A DNA stretch of 8,775 nucleotides. Source: Deltaproteobacteria bacterium (GTDB taxonomy: Bacteria > Desulfobacterota > Desulfobacteria > Desulfobacterales > Desulfobacteraceae). Numbering within the stretch: position 1 is the first letter of the stretch; each line of letters starts with the position of its first letter. The position numbers and the translations under genes are program-made. Below are positions 6,603 to 8,775 of this stretch, piece by piece. The stretch lies in NCBI GenBank assembly GCA_019314105.1, contig JAFCZY010000059.1:1-8775 (forward strand). The letters run 5' to 3'. The notes beneath the pieces are model-generated. The model was not told the origin of the DNA and ran no database searches. It worked only from the letters and a program-made list of their open reading frames with translations.

Positions 6603-7220
6603 ATGCCGCGTCGATGGTTTCAATTTTTTGGCTTCTGTTTTCTTTTCTTTGGGATTATTTTATTTTGTGTTGTTTTGGGGGGATACACCAGTTTTTGGAG
6701 ATCTCAAAATAGAATTGAAGCTTCAAAGTCACTTCTGACGGAGGCTTGCCAAAAAAGGTTGGCGTTGTTACCCGGACTTATTGAAATAGCAAAAAAAAGC
6801 AAGACACAAACAGATAGGCCAAGGATAAACCAAACAGTCCAAAAAGCAGATAAGATTTTGCAATTGGTCATTTCTCAAAAAACACCCCTTGAAAAGGAAT
6901 TGATCAAAGAATTTGAAATTTCCCAGTCAAAATTGACGCGCCAGTTAAAAGACCTTTTCACTCGATGGGAAGGGTCTCCTGATAAAAATCAGTCCAAACA
7001 ATTTGATGCCTTGAGAGACCTTTTTTTTACAGCCCAGAACAACTTGTTTGTGGCAAGACAAAGATATAACGATGAAGTAAATTATTTTAATACAAGAACA
7101 ACAGCGTTCCCGGCGTTTTTGTTTGCAAAACTGTTTGGATTTGATAAAATGGAATATATAGAAATTTCAAAAGATCTGTTTTTGCCTGCACAAAAAATTT
7201 TTGCACCAATAATATCATGA
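6603..7220 (+). CDS. LemA-family membrane-anchored protein
   Basis: A 205-aa protein with one strongly hydrophobic N-terminal helix (about 7-29) followed by a helical domain exposed on one side of the membrane. LemA signatures are visible: RIEASKSLLTEACQKRLALLPGLIE (38-61, described here by its ends and the RLALLPGLIE core) matches the conserved LemA segment ending in RR-x-LIPNLV, and RYNDEVNYFN (154-163) with FPAFLFAKLFGFDKMEY (169-185) matches YN-x(2)-V-x(2)-YN ... FP ... GF. Charged, coiled-coil-prone helices fill the middle (65-145). Start ATG 6603 has AAGGAG (6591-6596) at 6-nt spacing. The gene lies 68 bp after the exonuclease gene and 24 bp before the cNMP/CBS gene, consistent with one transcript. 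LemA proteins have no settled biochemical role. The sequence is diverged from typical LemA, and the gene looks AT-rich with many A and T runs. Confidence 0.78.
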   Translation: MPRRWFQFFGFCFLFFGIILFCVVLGGYTSFWRSQNRIEASKSLLTEACQKRLALLPGLIEIAKKSKTQTDRPRINQTVQKADKILQLVISQKTPLEKELIKEFEISQSKLTRQLKDLFTRWEGSPDKNQSKQFDALRDLFFTAQNNLFVARQRYNDEVNYFNTRTTAFPAFLFAKLFGFDKMEYIEISKDLFLPAQKIFAPIIS

Positions 7221-7244
7221 GTTTAAAAAAAGGGTGAATTTCAT

Positions 7245-8261
7245 TTGAAAAAAGAATCACAGATGTATCCATTCTCAATGCTTTCAAAGAAAGATCAGGA
7301 GGAATTGGCCCCCGCATTTTCCTATGAAAAAATCAAAGAGAATACGATTTTCCTTGAACAGGAAATTACAAGGGTTGAAAAATTCTATATCCTCTCCAAA
7401 GGTCATGCTCAATATTATTATGAACTGAACAATACAAAAATTTTGACGGGTGAATTACAGCCGGGAGATAACTTTGGCGGACTTTCAATTCTATTGAATG
7501 ATTCGGTTTCCATCAGATCTTTAAAGGCGCTTGAAAATTGTGTTTTTATAACACTTAAAGCAGATTTTTTTTTAACCATATGTAAGGCAAATCCAAAGTT
7601 TCAAGATTATTTTACCAATGAATTCGGCAAAGGCATGCTGAACAAATCCTTTGCCGGAATTATTTCAAGACAGATAAAAGACAAGGAATTTAACCTGCCC
7701 TTTTTCAATCGACCCATCCGAACCATTTTTAAGCCCAATATTATCACCTGTCCGAGTGAGACCAGTATTGAAAATGCTGCGATTAAAATGAGTCGGAGCA
7801 ATGCCAGTGCTATTCTGATAAAAAAAGATAAGCGGACCATTCAAGGGATTGTCACTGATGCAGACTTAAGGGAAAAAGTCATAGCAAAACATGTGGATCT
7901 GTCCCAACCTGTCTCAAAGATCATGTCATCCCCCATTGTTTCTATTTCCGCAGACTGTCAGGTGTTTGAAGCCTTTTTATTCATGATCGAAAAGGATAAA
8001 CGGCATTTGGCAGTTTATGGTCAATCCGGTGATATTACAGGTATTGTCAGTGAAAAAGATCTTATATCCGCCCAGACAAAATCAACCTACCTTCTGATAA
8101 AAACCGTTAAATCAGCCCAGACCATTCAGGAAATTGAAAACATTCATTCAAAACTTGAGAAAATGCTTCTTGACCCCATAAAAAACGGTGCCAGCCCTGA
8201 GTACACCACCCGCTTGATTTCTACATTTTCAGATGCCATCATCGATAAGATTATCGCTTGA
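7245..8261 (+). pseudogene. cNMP-binding/CBS-pair DUF294-type protein, N-terminal fragment (frame broken by duplication)
   Basis: A frame of 338 aa. It contains a cyclic-nucleotide-binding-like domain (about 10-120) with GELQPGDNFGGLSILL at the phosphate-cassette position, a CBS pair (about 162-215 and 226-278, with GIVTDADLRE and GIVSEKDLIS), and the beginning of a DUF294 nucleotidyltransferase region (about 300 on). The usual cassette Glu is replaced (FGG rather than FGE), so canonical cAMP binding is doubtful. The frame ends ...IIDKIIA then TGA at 8259-8261, exactly at the junction of a 44-bp tandem duplication; removing one copy restores an open frame into the nucleotidyltransferase domain. 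The start is TTG 7245 with AGGGTG (7231-7236) 8 nt upstream; ATG 7263 is an alternative that loses six residues. If the duplication is real, this is a truncated sensor protein lacking its enzyme domain; if it is an assembly error, it is the first half of an intact gene. Confidence 0.8.
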
Positions 8262-8299
8262 TTTCTACATTTTCAGATGCCATCATCGATAAGATTATC
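8211..8299 (+). repeat. Exact 44-bp tandem duplication inside the DUF294 gene
   Basis: Two adjacent identical copies with period 44: copy 1 at 8211-8254 and copy 2 at 8255-8298, with the following C (8255 and 8299) also shared. The unit starts CGCTTGATTTC and ends GATAAGATTAT. Because 44 is not a multiple of 3, the second copy shifts the frame. Both copies encode RLISTFSDAIIDKII in their respective frames, which shows that the ancestral gene had one copy. The flanks differ on both sides (C versus T before, G versus A after), so only a 1-bp microhomology is visible. Confidence 0.95.
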
Positions 8300-8775
8300 A
8301 GATTTTCCCTTGATAAAATAGGCCCCGCACCCTGTAAATTTGTATTTTTAACCATGGGGTCGGAGGGCCGGGAAGAACAGACGCTGATATCTGACCAGGA
8401 CAACGCCATTGTCTATGAAGACACGGAACACCCCGATGCAGCAAAAAGATACTTTGACAGTCTTTCACAGCTTATCTGTGATCAGCTGGATATGGCTGGA
8501 TACCGGTTTTGTGACGGCAATAACATGGCAAAAAATCCGAAATGGTGCCAGCCATTATCCAAATGGGAAAAGTATTTTAATACCTGGATTCGAACCTCAA
8601 ATCCTGAAAATCTGCTTCATTCCAGTATATTCTTCGATTTCAGGGGAACCTGGGGTGACGTGAGTATAGCAGATGACTTAAAAGAATATCTTTTAAGTTC
8701 CATAAAAAACTGGGCTGGATTTTTAAGAAACCTTACGGAGAATGCCGTTTATTTTAAACCGCCCATCAGCCGGTT
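8249..8775 (+). pseudogene. DUF294 nucleotidyltransferase domain, C-terminal part of the split gene, runs off the window
   Basis: This frame is open from 8249 (TAA at 8246-8248 precedes it) to the window end and continues the protein interrupted at 8261. After RLISTFSDAIIDKIIR from the second repeat copy it reads MGSEGREEQT then LISDQDNAIVYED. This is the GS-x-G-R-x-EQ ... D-x-D-N nucleotidyltransferase motif of the GlnD-like superfamily, with both aspartates of DQD present as likely metal ligands. MAKNPKWCQPLSKWEKYF and FFDFRGTWGD further on are characteristic of the DUF294 family. With one repeat copy removed, the visible protein would be about 495 residues and still unfinished; full-length relatives are about 600-640 aa. 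As written there is no normal start. TTG 8258 overlaps the upstream stop (TTGA) but lacks a Shine-Dalgarno, and ATG 8354 would sit too close to the catalytic motif. The predicted activity is nucleotidyl transfer to an unknown protein or small-molecule partner. Confidence 0.82.

Noticed and set aside
8259..8261. TGA at the repeat junction as a selenocysteine or read-through codon
   Set aside because: The frame after this TGA does not encode the nucleotidyltransferase domain; the correct continuation is in another frame, so recoding of the stop cannot restore the protein.
8409..8663. 84-codon plus-strand frame inside the DUF294 region
   Set aside because: It is a shadow frame; the frame open from 8249 to 8775 carries the conserved DUF294 motifs.
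1..8775. CRISPR array, tRNA or rRNA genes, insertion sequence
   Set aside because: No regularly spaced repeats, tRNA-like cloverleaf, rRNA stretch or transposase was seen; the only tandem repeat is the two-copy 44-bp unit.

Overview
The window reads as a chromosomal short-chain fatty-acid uptake and activation locus from a Gram-negative anaerobe. My best guess is a sulfate-reducing Desulfobacterota bacterium (Desulfobacteraceae-like). That rests on the gene types, the moderate base composition with AT-rich genes toward the right, and a tiny accessory protein behind the symporter of a kind I associate with that group. No rRNA or other marker gene is present, so the assignment is inference. All convincing genes lie on the + strand.

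Left part (1-2279): the 3' end of an acetyl-CoA synthetase gene, followed after 31 bp by a complete propionyl-CoA synthetase-type (PrpE/ACSS3-like) gene. Both encode AMP-forming acyl-CoA ligases that activate acetate or propionate.

Middle part (2280-4440): a 162-bp leader holds two hairpins and an orphan perfect Shine-Dalgarno sequence. It is followed by a sodium/solute symporter (SSS/SLC5 family) and then a 28-residue single-helix membrane protein with its own strong ribosome binding site. A 14-bp near-perfect hairpin closes this section.

Right part (4441-8775): a 697-aa membrane protein carries two transmembrane helices, a HAMP-like linker, a PAS domain, a degenerate kinase-like core and a complete DEDDh (DnaQ epsilon-type) 3'-5' exonuclease domain. 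Next come a LemA-family membrane-anchored protein and a cNMP-binding/CBS-pair/DUF294 nucleotidyltransferase-type gene. The last gene is split by a 44-bp exact tandem duplication (8211-8299). The duplication stops the first frame at 8261 and moves the nucleotidyltransferase domain into another frame, which stays open to the window end.

How the genes may work together: the symporter plausibly imports acetate or propionate and the two ligases convert it to the CoA thioester. The exonuclease-PAS protein and the cNMP/CBS/nucleotidyltransferase protein resemble a poorly understood regulatory pair that, from memory, sits beside acetate-type symporters in other proteobacteria (for example the PA3232-PA3234 region of Pseudomonas aeruginosa). 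A nucleotidyltransferase paired with a DEDDh nuclease suggests a write/erase nucleotide modification linked to transport, but this is a hypothesis. The most checkable anomaly is the 44-bp duplication: a disabled gene, a switchable gene, or an assembly artefact.
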